64,000 bases of DNA, taken from NCBI GenBank assembly GCA_037501455.1, contig CM074862.1, positions 54,343,501 through 54,407,500 of the forward strand, in the 5' to 3' direction. Every line of letters starts with the position of its first letter. Positions within the stretch are counted from its first letter, which is position 1. Origin of the DNA: Lantana camara. Lineage: Eukaryota; Streptophyta; Magnoliopsida; Lamiales; Verbenaceae. A program made the translations under genes and the position numbers. This document shows, one piece after another, positions 1 through 13,500 of the stretch. The notes below the pieces were generated by a model that was given only the letters and a program-made list of their open reading frames with translations, ran no database searches and was not told the origin of the DNA.

Positions 1-3000
1 CAAAGAAGCTGAAACAAACCGGGTTCAGTCTATACGAGACTGGTGGGTATAAAATGAGGTATAAATAGCGTATACAACAATATTTAACATTCACGTGCAA
101 GTTATAATCCCAAATGAGGTTTTTAGAGCATTTCCCAAGTGGGTAAAATAAAGAAGTCATCGAAAGGGATTATAACGTTCATTTTCATTCTTTAGGTCTT
201 TTGTGGCCCGGCGAGTGGGCTTGCATTATCTCTAACCAACACCTCGTGTAGTTCATTAAACATTCTTTCTTTCTTTCTTTCATTAATGCATAACATTATT
301 TTGAGCACATTCATGAACTTTTATACCTTCTTCCTACGGGTGATGGCCGGGTGATCGGCCCGAACCATCCATTCATTGACCAAAAGGGGAACATGACTCC
401 CCAGATGGCACTCAGCGTCCATTCCTCGCTAACTCCTAACGAGGTCCGGTTACGCCGTTCATTGGTTGGACTAGTGTGAGGGATCACCGTCAGCCCATGC
501 CTCCTCGGGTCACCACTCACACCAAGTCCCTGGGCCCCATTCTGCGCATAACATTCATTCTTTTCTCGCCAAAACATTTGGTAGGTTCATAAAATAAAGG
601 CTTTACTTTGAAATCATTTACTCTTAAAACGACTCTATATACATATAATAAATTTTGGTCGAAATCTTTACACATTGGAAGTATATAGGGTTGTTTAACT
701 AGATAGTAGAGAAACCCACCTGAACGCCTCTTACCAACAATATCAAGAAGAAAGGAGACTCGAAAGTGTCCTATGAACCCGGCATCTCCGCCCTGGAGAA
801 ACTGTACAAAGGACAATGTAACGTGTTCGTGAGACTCAAGACTCTAAATGAACCATATAAGACGCACGACATGCAATGAACATGATATGAATGCATAAGA
901 GATGATGTTATGTCATGAACATGTTCATGTGCACCATTAATGCATCTAGAGCATATAAACAAGTCATTCATTCAAAGACATCGAATACATGGAGGTTTCA
1001 AGTCCAATCGTTTCATATTTTTCGTAATTGATAGCAATATCGAGCCAAATCTTTGATCTATAATCATATTATACCTTTCAACATGTGTGCATTGAATATA
1101 ATAAGTATAAAGGCAAAAGGTATCACTTGAGACATCAAAAGAATGCAAGAAGGTACTTAACGTTTCATATAGAAGCATTTAAGCCGCGTCATAACAATTC
1201 AAGTCATAATTTTCACATTTTACGTCAAATGAATCCAAGAATTTCATATACAAATAAATTCTAAAACTGAAATAAATTAAACAATACTTAATATTTATAA
1301 TTACTCATGCATTTAAATAACATATAATCAAATAAACATCTAAATATATATATATGTATATACACGTACCATCTTGCATGCATTAATATATAATATCATA
1401 TATACTTATTGCATGAATTAATTCATATGGTATATATAATAAGGTACGTACATGCATTAACATATATATCTAATGCACAAACCTATTATCAAACTATTTC
1501 ATGCATGCAAAAATACATGTAATACACATGCACACCACAACCATGCATGCCTTTAATATATATATATATATACAATATGCATTAATCCACAAAACAATTT
1601 AAAATGATAAAGATGCATGCAAACATTATCTACGTACGTACCTATGTCCCCATCCATGCAAACATGTACTAATAAACAAGGATTACGCATAAAACAGCTC
1701 AAACAATGGCATAAATGGAAGAAAGAAGCAGCAGCTTCTGCAACGCAGCTACCCGGCCGGGCTTTTCCAAGTACAAAATCTCCTCGGCCGGGGAGCTACA
1801 TTCCAGACGCGAGGCAGCAGAAGATCAAGGCTTAAGCCTCTGTTTTAAGTCATGAAAAGCAACAGCATGTAGCAGCAACAAAACCAAGTTATGCAGCAGC
1901 AAAAAGTATCAACAACTCTTACAAATAACTGGAAAAAAATGACAGCTATGAAGCAAGGAAAAGAGCAGCAGCTGGCAGCAACGTTTCAGGCCAAAAACAG
2001 GGGATAAACGGGAAGAAAACAGAGCGAAAACCAATCCATTCCTTAGGCAACATGATCAGGTATGTATATGCAACAAACAAGGCAAAAATGAGCAGCAATT
2101 GACAACAAAATAAGCCCCAAACGCAGCAACAACAGTACATCGAGAGAGGGAGGAAGAATTCAGTCCCAATTCATACAATTATTCGAAGTGCCATTAATAG
2201 AATCCCACAAAATCTCCAACTACCATAAAATCACTGATCATAAATGAGAAGAGGGAGTCAAGATAATCATATTCAATCTTGGAATCAATCAAATCCATAA
2301 AGGAATCAAAGAGATCATCAAGTATGCTCAAAACCTAACTATTTCTTCAAGTCAGCCAAAATCCATGAAAACATGCTCACAATTGGGGATGAATGGATCA
2401 AAATGACTCATGATGACTGTATATTACAACCCTAAGCTTACCTTGTGGATTAATGGAGGTTTGGAAGAGATTTGAGCTTGAATCTCCAAAGGTTGGCTTG
2501 AGCTACGGGAAAACTGGAGAGCAGAAGGTTTTGGCTGAATTTTCTCCAGGGGATGAGGGTCATCTCGGTTTGGGGTGATAAGGGCTGGTTAGAGGGTTGA
2601 GTTAGGGTTCTAAGGAATAAAACCATAGTTAATTTGGTCAAGGTTTGAATAAGATATGGTCATTTTAGTAAATTGTGGCAGATTTGCTTTCCGTTTCGTG
2701 TTTCGGTTGAATTTCGGAGGTTCAAATAACTTTGGAAAAATATAAGGCTAAGTTCATTAAACTCGAATTTTCGTTGCGAGTTCAGCGAAGTTGACGAAAC
2801 TCGAATCTTAGTTCCTAGCTCAAGATATCAAATACGGAACCAGTGGTGCGCTAATTGCTCGTTAGCCCCCGATTTGGATTCCAAAATCAAAATAAATTCG
2901 AAACGTATGCAAACGAACCCGAAAACATGAAACGATCATATATTCATATTCACAACACATATAACTACAACATATTAAATTTTCACGAAATTTCGGAATC

Positions 3001-3490
3001 AAATCATATAAAAACGAAGCACGTTTATAACACTCGTAAACCTTGCCTTTAAAAAATTCGTAACATTCCATAATAATATAACAAAGTCAAATTCACTTTT
3101 AAATATCAAGGGCACGAATTAAAATATATATCTAATAACAATTGTACAATTTAATTTAATTTTAAAAGTCAAATTCACATTTAATATAGTTTAAATTTAA
3201 AGTGCACAATCTAAATTGAATTTAACACTAATAAAATTAAAATATAAATAATTAACATTTAGTATATAAAATTAAATATATAAAACACGTATAAACAATT
3301 AATTCACGCAATTTGGTAAACACAACGATTTAACATAAATTCGATATTAATTAACTTTAAGATATGATTAATTAACAATTTAACATTTAAATATAAAATT
3401 AAATACACAAAACACTTATAAACAATTAATTTGCGCAAATTAACAAACACATACGTCATATTAGTACAAATGAAAAACCGGGGCATTACA
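1..3490 (-). mobile_element. LTR A, long Ty3/gypsy-type LTR, minus strand, 3' end outside window
   Basis: Read on the minus strand this begins TGTAATGCCCCGG at 3490 and runs off the left edge. It shows the skeleton shared by the other long LTRs here: a GCGCACC-like box and an ACTCGAATCTTAGTTCC motif near 2760-2860, a donor-like AAGGTAAG near 2441, a two-palindrome block near 1741-1802, and the CAGTC/GACTG hairpin at 26-43. The segment around 1200-1620 is very AT-rich with several GCATGC cores. No coding potential is believable; the short ORFs are chance. The right flank (3491) is the tail of another gypsy element, so A looks like an insertion into that element. Whether A is solo or part of a full element cannot be decided because the other end is missing. 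Confidence 0.8.
1741..1802 (-). repeat. Palindrome block of LTR A
   Basis: Two GC-rich inverted repeats, ACCCGGCCGGGCT and CTCCTCGGCCGGGGAG, stand 20-25 bp apart in otherwise AT-rich DNA. Their place in the LTR matches the palindrome arrays of the other families. Confidence 0.55.
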
Positions 3491-3707
3491 GTGATTTTAT
3501 CTTATAGTGATCCCATCGTGATATCCCCCTTGAGTTGAGCATGGATGATGAGTCTAAACTTTAGGGACACCGATATCAGTTGTGTAAAGGTACACTATAC
3601 ATGCATTCCATGTTTCGCATCAAGTGATTACTTTGATGTGTGTATTTTGAGTACTGAGTAAGTGAACTTATGTGCTACAGAGTTATTGAGATCTTTCTAT
3701 TTACGTG

Positions 3708-4060
3708 TCAGGGGGATGTGGGATTCTCCCTATTTATGTGATAGGAAAATGTTGGATTCTTTCTAAATTATGTGAGCAAGAGATGCTGGATTCTCTTGGA
3801 GTTAGGTATTTGGTAGATGCTGGATTCTCTTGAATTTAGGAGTTTGAGAAATGCTGGATTTTCTCAAACTAGAATGTTTTGAAGATGTGGAAGTCTGCCA
3901 GACTTAGGTTAAGAGAATGGGCTCTCTCGATTATGTGGTTTAGAGACGGGGTTCTCTTAATTCTGTGTCTGAGGGACGGGGTTCTCTCTTTTGATTTGCC
4001 GGGAGACGGGGGTTCTCTCTCTCTTGCGTGCCGAGAGATGGGATTCTCTATTGTTTGTCG
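3708..4060 (+). repeat. Degenerate array of GAGA(C/T)GGGGTTCTCT hairpin units
   Basis: About nine units, 30-45 bp apart, read roughly GAGAYGGGGTTCTCT or AGATGCTGGATTCTCTT. Each has GAGA and TCTC arms around a G-rich centre, so each can fold as a small hairpin. The left units are more decayed (GATGCTGGATTCTC) and the right units cleaner (GAGACGGGGTTCTC). A shorter array with the same unit lies before the 3' LTR of element N (30,722-30,830). Confidence 0.7.
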
Positions 4061-4337
4061 TGGCTGAGTTACGTGTGGCCGGATTTTGATTTGGAATCGA
4101 CGAGGAAGCGACGGTATCGAGCTTTGGGTCCAGTGGCCTAGTGGGGGATCGAACGAGTTTGAAGCGACCAACGGTCAAGTGTTTGAATAAACCTCTGTGA
4201 CTACGGAACTCTGAGGGGAGTTGGTGCAGTCAATGGGAGTAAACTTTACAGCCAGGGCTATGACTCTACACGCTTTCAAGAGATGGATTGGAGTATTCCA
4301 GCTTGAAGCTTTATGACTCAGTAATAGGACCTGAGGA

Positions 4338-4362
4338 CAGGTCCTTTTGAAGGAGGGGAGAT
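4338..4362 (+). other. Polypurine tract of element B
   Basis: The run TTTTGAAGGAGGGGAGAT abuts the LTR start TGTAACACC at 4363; this is the plus-strand DNA priming site of LTR retrotransposons. A small stem ACCTG-AGGA-CAGGT lies just upstream, as in the other elements of this window. Confidence 0.8.
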
Positions 4363-7300
4363 TGTAACACCCCGCTCGTCCTACAACTAAGGTACGTAAC
4401 TTTTCAACCTTTTTATGTGTTTAATTATGTGATTTTGTGCTTTGTGTGGGCCTATTTTGAACTCTTTAAGAGTTTAGAGGCTTCTTTGAAATTTTCTCTT
4501 TTAAGGGGTTTTTCGGTCATTTCTCGTTCGGTCGAGAGTTTGACCTTTTTGACCCCTGCTTTGCGTTCGGGGCATCGAAACGAGTCCGTAGACTGTAAGT
4601 TTGCCCCATTCTGACTTCGTTAGCCCATTCTTCCGACCGTTTTTGCGTACAAAGACCCGAGATATATACCCCGGATCCTCGTTTTGTGTGCGAGAACTTC
4701 AGCTCCAGCCTCAGTCGTCTTCCTCCCGCGATCCGACACTATTCATGCAATGGAGGTGTGAAAACACACACATGTCCGTTCTCACTCGTTTCTCAACGGA
4801 ATTTGACGTTTCAGTAGTGGAAATTTATCAACTCGACGAGCCCGACACGATGGTACAAGAATCATGGCATAAAACTCAGCGGTAGTGGCGCTACGACAGA
4901 GCAGCGGCGACGGAATGGACCCCCGCCACTTAGCTGCATTTTGTGGCAGTTTTCGATGACCATTCGACGACACGCGCCACCCCACCTGTTAGAGGACCTC
5001 CCGGCACAACTCCAGTTCAAGTGGCGTGGCCAACGGTAGCCAGACAACGACGCACGCACGGACTGAAGACCTGCGGCGGTGGCGCGTGCACTGTAGCACC
5101 TCGCTCCGCTGCGTTCCGGTGAGATTCGCGGTCGGCCCTTGGTGGTTTCCAACGTATTTTGGCCTCCTAAGTCCGATTCCGGGGTCGGTCTGAGCAAACG
5201 AAGGCCGGAGGTGGCTGAACCGGCAAGTGGCTCAGCGGCGGACTTTGGGCGACGGTTTGGGACCTTTTTCCGGCCGGTTTTGGTGGTGGCTCCTTCACGG
5301 AAGTTGCTTAGAATGATGAAACTTAGCCGATGGCGTTGGTCACGACTTCAGAACCGGTGGTTGGTGGTGAACTGGTGGCGGACCGGCCGTCGACCGACGG
5401 CTCTCGTTTCCGGTGATTTTTCCGGTAATTTGGTTAGGGGCTTTCAAATGCTTCACTACGGGCTTTCCAACGGTATTTTCGGATTTCATTTTCGTTTTAA
5501 GGTTTGTGTTTAATTTTAGTTTTCGTCATTGGGATATAGTTCGGTTTTTCGTCAACGAAGTCCGGCGTGTTTGGTATTTTTTGAATTTGGTTGAGGGCTT
5601 TTGTCGAGCAGGCCGAGGCGCATGTTTCTGTCCTTTCGGGGAATTTTCCGACCACCGGAGGTGGTGGTACGGCGGCTGTACGTGGCGGTTCGGCTGGTTC
5701 CGGTGGCGACGTTCTGACTCCCATTGGACAGCAAGTTCCTCTTGTCGTGTTGAGTCCAACGCCACTTTCCGTTCGTCAATCGGGTGTCCGGTTGATTTGT
5801 TGTGATTTATTTTGTATAATTTGAATAATTAAAATTAATTGTTTTGATTGCTAATTACTTGATTTGTCAATCGAATTGTATTCCAATGTGAACGAAATCA
5901 TGTATTAAATGAATTATGAGATGTATTGATGCTTTGATTTGCAATTTAACTTCCGATATGTCAAATTTGAGCTATTTGTCTAACTTGAAGGGGGTATATG
6001 TGTAATTTCGCTATACATATAAATTGTATGACTTCAATTAATTAATCATTGTGTATTGATAAAACAAATATGCTAATTATGATTTCGATTAAGAGAAATT
6101 ATTAAGCGTAAGCTTGAAGCTTTTTAATTAGTCTAATCACTTAAATTGAATTGGAATTTATTATATGATATAAGAATTTGTTATGCAATCTATGATTTAG
6201 CAAGAATTGAATTAGTATGTCTTGGGTGATTTAATTTAAAATTTTGTAATTCAGGTTTAATTACTTAATTTAAAATAAACCTATTATGCGATATATGAAT
6301 TGGTTATTTGATATACGAATTTATATGAAATAACGTGACATGCATTGCCTTTTCATTTTGTTTGTTTGAATTAATTGTGCATAAGAATATCTCTTGATGT
6401 GTTTTATGAATATATTGAGTTATGTGATATTTTATTTTGCAAGTAATTAGTATGAATGTGAACTTTGCTTATGTGATTGCATTTCTTAAGTGCTTGAGCA
6501 TGTGTCGTGTATCTTATATAGTTGTTTGAGTCTGAGTCTGAGTTCTGTACTGTGTTTTGTGTGTTCAGTTGGTACAGGTGCACCCGGGGTGGTGACTTGT
6601 GGTCGTGCAGGTTCCGGGGTGGACCATTTGCTTTGGGTTTGGCTTTGTCTAGTACCAGGTGAGGGTGTTTTCGTTCTAGTTACATACTAAACCCTAAAAC
6701 CCTTATGTGACAAGTGTTGGCCAAAACCTTATGTATGTATATACATATATGTTATTTTCAAAGTGGAGTCATCGAGTAACCTTTTCTCCAAAATTATGAA
6801 ATATCGTATGTTTATTATGAACTGGAATGTTTTGGCGAGATTGCATGTATGTTATGTTCACGGGCCAAGGATTTAGTACATGTGGCTATCCGGGGAGGCA
6901 AGGGCCGACGGTGATCCCATGTGCTAATTCCATTTATGTTTAACGACGAAACGGATCTCCTTAGGAGTTTCGACGGTAAAATGCTAGTCGGGCTTTTGAG
7001 GATTCATGTACCTCACTAGCCATTATGTATGAGGTGATCGGGTCTTGCTAACTCTTCCACCACCCGGAGGAAGAAGGTTGGAACTTATTTTATGATTATG
7101 TTTATGTTATGATATGGTTATGCACCGTGCGTGAAGGTCGGGATACGGATTGCCCAAATGATTATGTCTTATGTTATATGACTTGCATGTACTATGATAT
7201 ATTACATGATCACTTATTCAAATGTATTATTGCTATTTGTCGTACACGGTCAGAGTTTTGTTGGAGATGATGCACGCTCACTCGCCGAGCCTTTATGTTT

Positions 7301-8020
7301 ATATATGAATTATGAACTTAATGAATTTAATATGATTAGTCGTAAACTCCGAGCATTGCTTAGTTATTCTCTTTCCCTCTTAGGAACTAACTTTAAATAA
7401 AACTTTGCTCGGGATTTATGAATTACATGTGCATGTTTTTATATATATTTATCGCTCCTGCTCGCTCAGTCTTCTAGAGACTGACCCTTCCCCTTCTTTT
7501 CCACTTTTCAGTTCTTGCAGGTTTGAGCTAGGCGGCTTTGAGTCAGGTCTGTCGAGTCTGTATCAGTCTGTTTCATTTGTTCAGTACTTTGTTTTGATTT
7601 GTGAAGGAAACTATGTATATGATATGTATATATTATGCAGGTTTCTACTTATGATTTGGATGTATGAATTTCGGGACAGGTTAGGACAGGTGCTCGGTTT
7701 AGATGAACCCGTTTTGATTATATGTTTGATCGGGACAGGTTTCTAGGGTAGTTGAACCCGTTTAGTTGATGTTGAGTTACTTTTTGAAATATATGAATTA
7801 TGATTGCTGATTAAAGTTTTTGAGAATTCGTATTTTTTATTGCTTCCGCATTCAGGTTTTGCATAGTTGCACTTTTACAGGGTTTAGGTGCCGCCTAGCT
7901 TAGGTTGGTTTTTGTTTGTCACCTGTTCGCTATGACTTGGTGCGTGTGCGGACTTTCCATTTCGTACACGTGTCGGGTCATAGTTCGGGGGTGTGGTGCC
8001 CCACCGCTTGTGGTGCTACA
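4363..8020 (+). mobile_element. LTR B, 3' LTR of a gypsy-type element
   Basis: Starts TGTAACACCCCG after a polypurine tract and ends GGTGCTACA (about 3.66 kb). Landmarks in order: a GC-rich island at about 4860-5760, a CACCCGGGGTGG/CCGGGGTGG pair near 6580-6625, AGGTGAGGG near 6657, hairpin CAGTC/GACTG at 7467-7484 with a following pyrimidine tract and TTGCAGG, AGCTAGGCGG at 7526, two GGGACAGG/GAACCCG blocks, and CCGCCTAGCT at 7891. Beyond 8020 the sequence is minus-strand LTR C without its expected last ~60 bp, which fits insertion of element B into C. Short GC-rich ORFs (5139-5513, 5413-5805) have no recognisable domain and are not annotated as genes. Confidence 0.85.
4860..5760 (+). other. 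GC-rich island inside LTR B
   Basis: About 900 bp rich in GGCGG, CCGG and GGTGG stands out from its AT-rich surroundings. It occupies the place where other LTRs carry a palindrome block and itself contains inverted repeats such as ACCACCGGAGGTGGTGG near 5652 and GGACCGGCCGTCGACC near 5380. It may be a CpG-rich promoter or leader, or an expanded palindrome block. No protein family is recognised in the frames that stay open. Confidence 0.5.
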
Positions 8021-10521
8021 ACATTCGAGATGGGAGGCCCACATATGAACCGAGTAGAGACGAACGGGAGACATACCAGCACATCTAAGCTAGGTAGGAC
8101 GTAGACCCTGAAATTCAAAATGACAAGTGCACAAATGCGGAAGCTTAAACATGTCAAATAATAAAATCCAAACATACGAGTGACGGGTTCATACTGTCCC
8201 TAAAAGCCTGTCCCGAATCTTCAAATAAGTTAAACAATACATTCATATACATATACATGATCAGGTTATACAGAGTTAATCAAATTCGAATGTGAATGCA
8301 AAGGACACAAACTTGTACTAAAGACTCAACGCCAAAACTGACTCCAACTCCGACACAGGCCGCCTAGCCTGAATTCCAAAGCAAACCTGCAAAGCTAAAA
8401 ACAGGGGGAGGGGGAGGGTCAGTCCAAAGACTGAGTGAGGGGATACACACGTACACCTACATATATATAAGAGCACAATAGATTTAAAAACATATGTTCG
8501 TGAATTCGGGATTAATTTTTGCCCACCAAAAACATTTGCGCGTGATAATATATACATAGGGTGACTATCCAACTAAACAAACGGAGCTTATGTTACGGAA
8601 TCGTAGGGTAAGTTCAAAACAGAGCAAACTTAACAGACATAATAGAGTATATTTTATTAGGTTAAAAGTATATCAAGTTTTATCTTAATTTAAGATTCTA
8701 CCCCCGTTTCACGAACTTATGACAGACAAACAGAAACTCGGCGGGTAGTAGTGCAAATTCCAACCAACTCCTTCATATCAAATCAAATTCATAATTAAAC
8801 CAAATCAAATGAAACATATCTTCTCTACTCCGAGTGATGGAAGGGTTTTACATACCCTAACCATCCAGACATATATGTGTAGGGGTCGTGAGTTTCATGA
8901 CACTCACGCCCGAGAATTCTATTCCCCAACCAAGCTCCTGGTGGGGTCCGGGTTGATCCTTTCAAAGTGGAGACTGTACTCGGGAGTAACCCGACGGCTC
9001 GACACTGTCCTGGGGCTCCTTTGTACAAATCTCCAGAGCCCAGCAAAGTACAAAGTTCTGAGTGCAAAACATCAAAGTCCAAAACCAGCTACTCACAGAC
9101 AGATAGATAGACAAAAGTAACTCATGCATATCGTACTTATCATATAGTACGTACATACCATATACCGACCCCAAAATCATATCAAATCTGAGACTAAGCA
9201 TAGGCTCATACATAGTGTTCATACATATAAACTTACGACAAAACCATCAAATTAAGTATCTCACACATATCTACATATATATAGAGGCTTATAAGTCACA
9301 TGCATTTCAAAACAGGCACATTCCATTAGGGTCTAACTATATCCTAACCTCACCTTACACTGACGAAGCCGAAGACACACGATCGATCCACCCCGGAATT
9401 AAGTTGACTAACAAAACACCACCCCGGGTGCACCTGAACAAACTGAAGACAAAAATACAAGTCTTACAATCAAAATGAACCATATAGACGGACAGCGTAT
9501 GTTTCTGCACATAAGGAATGTAATCAATTAGGCCAAGTTCATATTCATCCGTACAATTAAGGTAATGGATGCAAATGAGATGAAACAAGATAGCATTCAA
9601 ATCATACTTAGATGTATCAAATCATTTCAAGTCATACCGGCACAAATCATGTCAAATGGATCCAGAATTCACATACAAGGTACATAACATGTCACATATC
9701 AAGTTAGCAATGCATACGTATCAAGAAACAAGCAACGAGATGTCATGTAATTCAAAAAAATAAGGTACAAGTTCATGCATGCACGTAAGAGAACGTTGAA
9801 AGCATATCTTCATATGTCTTGCATATATGAGCATCAAAATCACATAATAATTCATATTCATGAATTTAACACATAATACAACAAGTTACCAAGCCATAAG
9901 AATTAAAAACGAGGTAATTACAGCAAGAAACGATCAACGAAAAAAGTAGGGTACGCATGAAGGTCAGTTAACATACACATGCACACAATTCAAGTTATAA
10001 ACACATAACGAAGGCCATAACACGTCGAACAACAAGTAAACAACGAAGCTAAATCATAAAAAAAAAAAAGAAAGGCCGAATAACACACACATGGATCAAG
10101 GAAACATACGCAACAAATAGGCACAAGGTCTTCTTGTCGCTGCCGCGTTGGAACCCCAGCCTCAAATCTGTCCACCCGTCGCAGCCTCGACGATGCTCCA
10201 GAACCTCTACTATCAGGTGGTCATGGCCGCGATGCCACTCTAGGCCTAAAACTGTTGCCTTGGTGCGGTCGGGATAAAAAATAAGCATGGGGCAATCGCG
10301 GCCGGGCCCCTGCTACGAACCGGCGCAGAATCGAACAAAAATAGGAAAAAGCTGGGGAAGGGGAAGAAGCAACAAACCAGTAGCCAAGGCATAACAAATA
10401 CATGCTAGAAATCCAAAAATACGCAAGGAAATTGAAGCAAATTCGCAGGTATGAGCAAGGATTAATCAAAGTTCATATAAACCTAATTATTCATGTTGTG
10501 GTCCAATACATGCTCAAATCA
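8021..10521 (-). mobile_element. LTR C, 3' part (minus strand), interrupted
   Basis: Minus-strand LTR with the shared 3' landmarks: CCTAGCTTAG with CCCGTTCG near 8045-8110, hairpin GACTG/CAGTC at 8419-8435 with the complementary purine tract, and a CCGGGGTGG pair near 9391-9432. The terminal ~60 bp (GCGGGGGATGTGG...TTACA) is missing at 8021 because element B was inserted there. The right end at 10,521 is the AATCA target duplication of solo LTR D; C resumes at 14,053. Confidence 0.8.
10128..10312 (-). repeat. Palindrome block of LTR C (GCGGCCGC type, decayed)
   Basis: Four or five spaced imperfect inverted repeats: GTCGCTGCCGCG, CGTCGCAGCCTCGACG, CATGGCCGCGATG and CAATCGCGGCCGGGCC. They look like CpG-decayed versions of a TCGCGGCCGCGA palindrome, the type also seen in LTRs E and J. 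Confidence 0.6.
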
Positions 10522-13500
10522 TGTAACATCCCAACTCTTCGACCTTCCAGGTACGGACGTCACGACTATGCTAAGTGCGCTTTTAATTAATTAAGCATGC
10601 AATTATATGACTTATGTGCCTTTTGAATGAGCATTATGTGTTTCATGTTTTAAAAGTTTACGTTTTAGCCCCTTTTTACTTCGTTTTAACTCGTTTCAAT
10701 CCCGATTTTTGTAACAACTTGCCATGCATGAATTATGCGGATTATGAACATGTTTATATGCTTTATACTTGTTTTAGAGTTTGTTTTATTTGGTTCTCGA
10801 CTCGTTTTGAAAAAAGGGATTTGTTTGGGGCACGAAGGCCTAACTTGTTTTAGCGCACCTTGTGTTCCGGGAGGAGTAACTCGAGATCGGGAATTCGGAT
10901 TCAAATTCTGGAAGATGCATTGGATTCATAACAAAGAGATGAAACCAAAGAACCCAACTTTGGAATTTTCTAAGCCCATTTGACCTTCCGAAATTCAGCC
11001 GAAACGAGCACCTTGCGCCAAGAGCTACCTTTTGTTGACTAGTCTTTATTTGTGGGCCCCATTTTTACCCTAACCACACCTAAACCTTAACTACATGAAC
11101 AATTTACACTCCTCTCCCTATCCGTCAGCCCCCATTTCGAAATCCCCTCCCCCAAGGCTAAGAAATCAGCCCCAAAGTGAAGAAAGAAGAGAAGAAGAGA
11201 AGAGAGGAAGGCACTATTCATTTTCTTCCTCGCTTTGATCACTGGCTCCATCAATTCTCATCCATTTGAAGCATGCCTCCACCGCATCAAGTTGACCAAG
11301 TTGCGTACATTATTTTATCCAGCACACTAGCTTTAACCTTTATAAAAAAAAAGCCAAGGCTTATTTTCAGCAACCTTGCTGTGACGCATGTAAGCTCACT
11401 TTTGGCTTCTCCATGCTTATGTGGTTGTTTTAAGTTCCATTTTACAAGATTTCACAATGATTTGAATGATATATGGCATATGGTGTGAACAGTAAGGGTT
11501 TGATGAATTTTGTGAATTCTTGCTTGTTTCCTTGTAAATTCTTTGAGCTTGAAGTATGTTTTTAAATCCTAAGACATCATTTATGATATATATGAACTTG
11601 TTTTGGGTGGTAGGTAAGAATTCACGACTTTGACATTAATGATTTTCAAGCTTTTGCAAGAACATGAACTTGTCTATGCATCTCCTCCATTTACATCAAT
11701 TTAGCCTCGATTTTTGCATGATTTAGGGCATGAATCTTTGAATATTTGTTACGTAATCCTTTTATAATGTGTTGGATTTGAGTTTTTGGTGTGTTTGGGG
11801 GCAAAATTTTGAAAATTAGGCCCTGACCCAAATCCACGGGGGTAGATTTTCTCTTTGAAAAAAATCCACCGGGGTGGATTTGAGGAAGGCCCTCATGGAA
11901 CTTCTTGACCTAAATCCACGGGGGTGGATTCCCCTTTTGAAAAAAATCCACCGGGGTGGATTTGGGGCAGTGACTTTTTTTGCCCCGAACTTTGTTTTCT
12001 TGTTCGTTTTTCTCGTCTCCCTCCCCGATCTTGATCCTCATGTGATGTATGCTTGATTATAGGCATGATATGCTATGCTATGGCTTGTTTATGTGTGATT
12101 TTGACATATTTGGTATATGAATAAAGTGTTATGATGTGCATATACTTGTTTGGTATGGTTTTGACGTATGTTTGAACTTGTTTGCCCTAAGTGTTACGTG
12201 TGATGCTTATTTGTGTCTAAGTGCATGCCTTGTAAATTTTGAACATGCTATATGCTCTTGTATGAATATGAATCAATGTGATATGATGAATTATATGATT
12301 TAAGACATTTTTTTTTTAATTCTTAAGTGTTTCGAGTGCTCGTAAATGACTAAGTTCTATCTTTTGCTATCTTATATGTATGCGTTACCTTAATTGTGCA
12401 CAAGAACTTGAACCTTGCCTAAGTGTTTGCATTTCTTAAATGTGTAAGCATATGTCGTGCGTCTATATGGTTCAGTTTGAGTCTAAGTGTCGTATTTTGG
12501 CTTCAATTTGTCCAAGAGCACCCGGGGTGGTGTTTTGTTCGTCAAGTTGATTCCGGGGTGAATCGATCGTGTGTCTTCTGCTTTGTTGGTGTAAGGTGAG
12601 GTTAGGATATAGTTATACCCTAATGAAATGTGCCGGTTTTGAATGCATGTGACCTATAAGCCTCTCTATATATGTAGATACGTGTGAGATAAGTATATGT
12701 TGGCCTTGCCTTAAGTTGGAAAGTACGAAGCTATGCATAAGCCTATGTACGCTTAGATTTGATTTTCGTTATGCTTTTGAGGTCGGTGTGATATGTACGT
12801 ACAATATGATAAGTATGATATGCATGTGCTTTGTATAAGTGTGAGTCTAGAGGGTTTAAGCTTCCGATTTTTGTGTGTTTATAAGCGTGACTTTCGTATT
12901 GGGCCACGAAGTTGTGCGTAATGGGAGACCCAGGACGACCATGGGGTCGCCGGTTGCAACCACTGTACACTTCTCCAACTTATAGGATCAACCCGGACCC
13001 CACCAGGAGGTTGGTTGGGGAATGGAATCCTCAGGCGTGAGTGTCATGAAACTCACGACCTATACATATAAACGTGGACGGTTTGGGTGTGTACAATCCA
13101 CCCATCAACCGGAGTAAGTGGAGGTATGTGTTATGATTTCCTGTGTTAAGTATTTACGTGTTATGAAGGTGTTGGATGGTTTTGCGCTCGTACTCGTCGA
13201 GTTTCGTTAAGTTATGTTTGTCGGTCATAAGTTCGTGAAACGGGGCTAGACTCTTAAGCTTAGATAAAATTTGTTTTGCTTTTAACCGAATAAGTTATGT
13301 TCTGGTGTGTGTCTGATAAGTCTGTATGAATCTAAGCATATGCCTTAAGAAAAGTATGAACTAAGATTTGTTTAGTTTGTTTGATAAGCTCCCTATATAT
13401 ATATTATCACGGTAAAATATTTTGGCATGTAAAAACTAACCTCGGGTTCATGAACATTGCTTCTACGTGCTATGCTCTATATCTGTAGGTAAGTGTGCGT

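Larger units (their letters stand above)
3491..4362 (+). mobile_element. 3' internal tail of gypsy element B (non-coding, upstream of its 3' LTR)
   Basis: This stretch ends in a polypurine tract (AAGGAGGGGAGAT) directly before a TGTAACACCCCG LTR start, so it is the end of the internal region of a plus-strand element. It carries a GTAAAGGTACACTATACATG motif near 3585 that resembles a box found at the same place in elements N, F-H and J, then a long array of degenerate GAGA...TCTC units. I see no gag or pol here. The upstream part of the element is cut off by LTR A, and its 5' LTR is outside the window. Confidence 0.75.

Noticed and set aside
5139..5805. Overlapping GC-rich ORFs of 124 and 130 codons in LTR B
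   Set aside because: Open frames are expected in GC-rich DNA; no domain or homologue pattern seen, and opposite-strand frames are open too.
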